Shown: in pieces, positions 6,732-7,741 of the stretch
How positions within the stretch are numbered: position 1 is the first letter of the stretch
Layout: every line of letters begins with the position of its first letter
Source: Paludibacter sp.
GTDB lineage: Bacteria; Bacteroidota; Bacteroidia; Bacteroidales; Paludibacteraceae
DNA length: 7,741 nt
NCBI GenBank assembly: GCA_031284665.1
Contig: JAITXR010000018.1
Location: 1 to 7,741 of the forward strand
Reading direction: 5' to 3'
Notes under the pieces: generated by a model
The model's input: only the letters and a program-made list of their open reading frames with translations
Databases searched by the model: none
Told to the model about the DNA's origin: nothing
Program-made: the position numbers and the translations under genes

Positions 6732-7733
6732 TCAGAAATTCTCTAAATTTTGCCAAGATGGTTTTTTGTTTCCGTTTTCAATTTCTTTGATAATTGCTAC
6801 AACTTTGTCGTTATAAGGAGTTGGAAATGAGTACTTTTCGCCATATTTGCAAACAACGCCATTGATAGCATCGATTTCGCAGTGCTTGCCTTTTTCTAAA
6901 TCCTGTAACATACTTGCTCGCAATTTTTTGTGTTCTTTGATGGCAAAAGGAATGAGAAAGAGAGAAATCTGTTGTTTTATAGTACTGTGATAATCAAATA
7001 GTTTGACGATATTTTTACCTTGAATCGGCTCGATTTTTATATTAGCCGCTTTTGCCACATCAATACATTCTTTAATGATTTTTTGCGCAATTATTCGGCT
7101 TTTTTTGTTTGCCGCCACTTCGCCAAAAGTGCAGCCAAAAACTGCCGAAAGTCCACTAAATGCACTGTTTACAAGCAATTTAGACCATCGTGCGCCAATA
7201 AAGTTTTCTTCGATTGTAACTTTGCCCATTTTGCCGAGTAATGTGGCGATTTGCTCCAGTTTTTCGTTATTTTTTGCGGCAAAACTTCCCAAACTAAACG
7301 AAAGTGCGTTTGGGTCGGAAGTAAGGCGGCATACGCCTGCAGTGGTCATTTCTGCGCCCCACGCAATGGCACAACCAAAAGTTCGCATTTCGCCTATAGA
7401 TTCTGAAACCGAAAGTTCGGGTAAGCCGTTTTGCATAGTGCAAATTACGCCTTGCTCAGTCAAAAATGATTTTAAAAAATCTAATACATTTACGTTGTCT
7501 AACTGTTTGGTAATAAGGAAAATAATGTCATATTTTTCGTTCATTTCCTCCGGCAAAAATGCTTTGACAGGAATAGAAAAATCGGCTGTTCCTTCAATTT
7601 TTGCACCGCGAGTTTTCAGTGCATAAATATGTGCTTTATTTCTGCTTATAAGTTCAATTGGCACACCCGCTTTTGTCAAGTATGCTCCCAGCACAGTTCC
7701 AACTGAACCTGCTCCGTAAATTGCTGTTTTCAA
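6732..7733 (-). CDS. panE: 2-dehydropantoate 2-reductase family (ketopantoate reductase)
   Basis: A 333-residue NAD(P)H-dependent oxidoreductase. PanE reduces ketopantoate to pantoate on the way to pantothenate and CoA. The N-terminal Rossmann fold has YGAGSVG (6-12, GxGxxG). R31 sits in ISRN, where E. coli PanE uses an arginine to favour NADPH. K76 (ITKQ) and N102 (MQNGLP) correspond to substrate and cofactor contacts. The catalytic lysine is K185 in RWSKLLVNSAF with N189, and the catalytic glutamate is E286 in CEIDAINGVV, preceded by RASMLQD (272-278). It is about 30 residues longer than E. coli PanE, mainly at the C-terminus. The start used is TTG (7731-7733 read in reverse), which gives the expected MKTAIYGAGSVG. 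The frame remains open to the right edge, so an ATG a few codons further out is possible. Paralogues in this family act on other 2-oxoacids, so the symbol is tentative. It converges on aspS. Confidence 0.82.
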   Translation of the reverse strand: MKTAIYGAGSVGTVLGAYLTKAGVPIELISRNKAHIYALKTRGAKIEGTADFSIPVKAFLPEEMNEKYDIIFLITKQLDNVNVLDFLKSFLTEQGVICTMQNGLPELSVSESIGEMRTFGCAIAWGAEMTTAGVCRLTSDPNALSFSLGSFAAKNNEKLEQIATLLGKMGKVTIEENFIGARWSKLLVNSAFSGLSAVFGCTFGEVAANKKSRIIAQKIIKECIDVAKAANIKIEPIQGKNIVKLFDYHSTIKQQISLFLIPFAIKEHKKLRASMLQDLEKGKHCEIDAINGVVCKYGEKYSFPTPYNDKVVAIIKEIENGNKKPSWQNLENF

Positions 7734-7741
7734 TGTAATTG

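Noticed and set aside
7075..7626. 183-codon plus-strand open frame inside panE
   Set aside because: It is antisense to a gene with all its catalytic motifs; the translation is low in recognisable structure and it has no leader or promoter of its own.
1..7741. A previously undescribed defence, mobile or biosynthetic system
   Set aside because: Every large open frame belongs to a well-known housekeeping family with intact motifs, and no unassigned gene remains that could carry a new function.

Overview
The window looks like a chromosomal housekeeping region of a Bacteroidetes-type bacterium. The evidence is visible in the sequence. Intergenic DNA is very AT-rich, and gene starts lack Shine-Dalgarno motifs and sit behind A/T-rich leaders. 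Matches to the Bacteroidetes -7 promoter element TAnnTTTG stand in front of the divergent gene pair, and the FtsK and AspRS sequences resemble Bacteroidetes versions. No species can be named, and I see no phage, plasmid, CRISPR, rRNA or tRNA signal.

Layout, left to right. (1) Bases 1-968, minus strand: the N-terminal 322 codons of an FtsK/SpoIIIE-type DNA translocase, cut by the window edge. It comprises four membrane segments, an acidic linker and the start of the region before the motor. (2) Bases 969-1070: a divergent promoter region with near mirror-image -7 elements. (3) Bases 1071-6524, plus strand: four collinear genes, namely endonuclease III (nth), malonyl-CoA:ACP transacylase (fabD), a long-chain acyl-CoA synthetase-type AMP-forming ligase, and aspartyl-tRNA synthetase (aspS). 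The gaps between them are 131, 52 and 72 bases. The first and last gaps carry short-period AT-rich tandem repeats that run nearly up to the start codons. (4) Bases 6525-6731: a convergent intergenic region with a strong hairpin flanked by a 10-base direct repeat, plus a second, looser inverted repeat. (5) Bases 6732-7733, minus strand: a ketopantoate reductase family protein, with a TTG start or a start just beyond the window edge.

The genes are mostly independent housekeeping functions: chromosome segregation at the septum, base excision repair, fatty acid synthesis initiation, fatty acid activation and tRNA charging. A loose theme is acyl and CoA metabolism. FabD loads malonyl groups onto ACP, the ligase makes acyl-CoA, and ketopantoate reductase feeds pantothenate, the precursor of CoA and of the ACP prosthetic group. 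I do not see evidence for a new multi-gene system. The parts most worth a second look are the non-coding repeats before fabD and aspS and the repeat-flanked hairpin after aspS.
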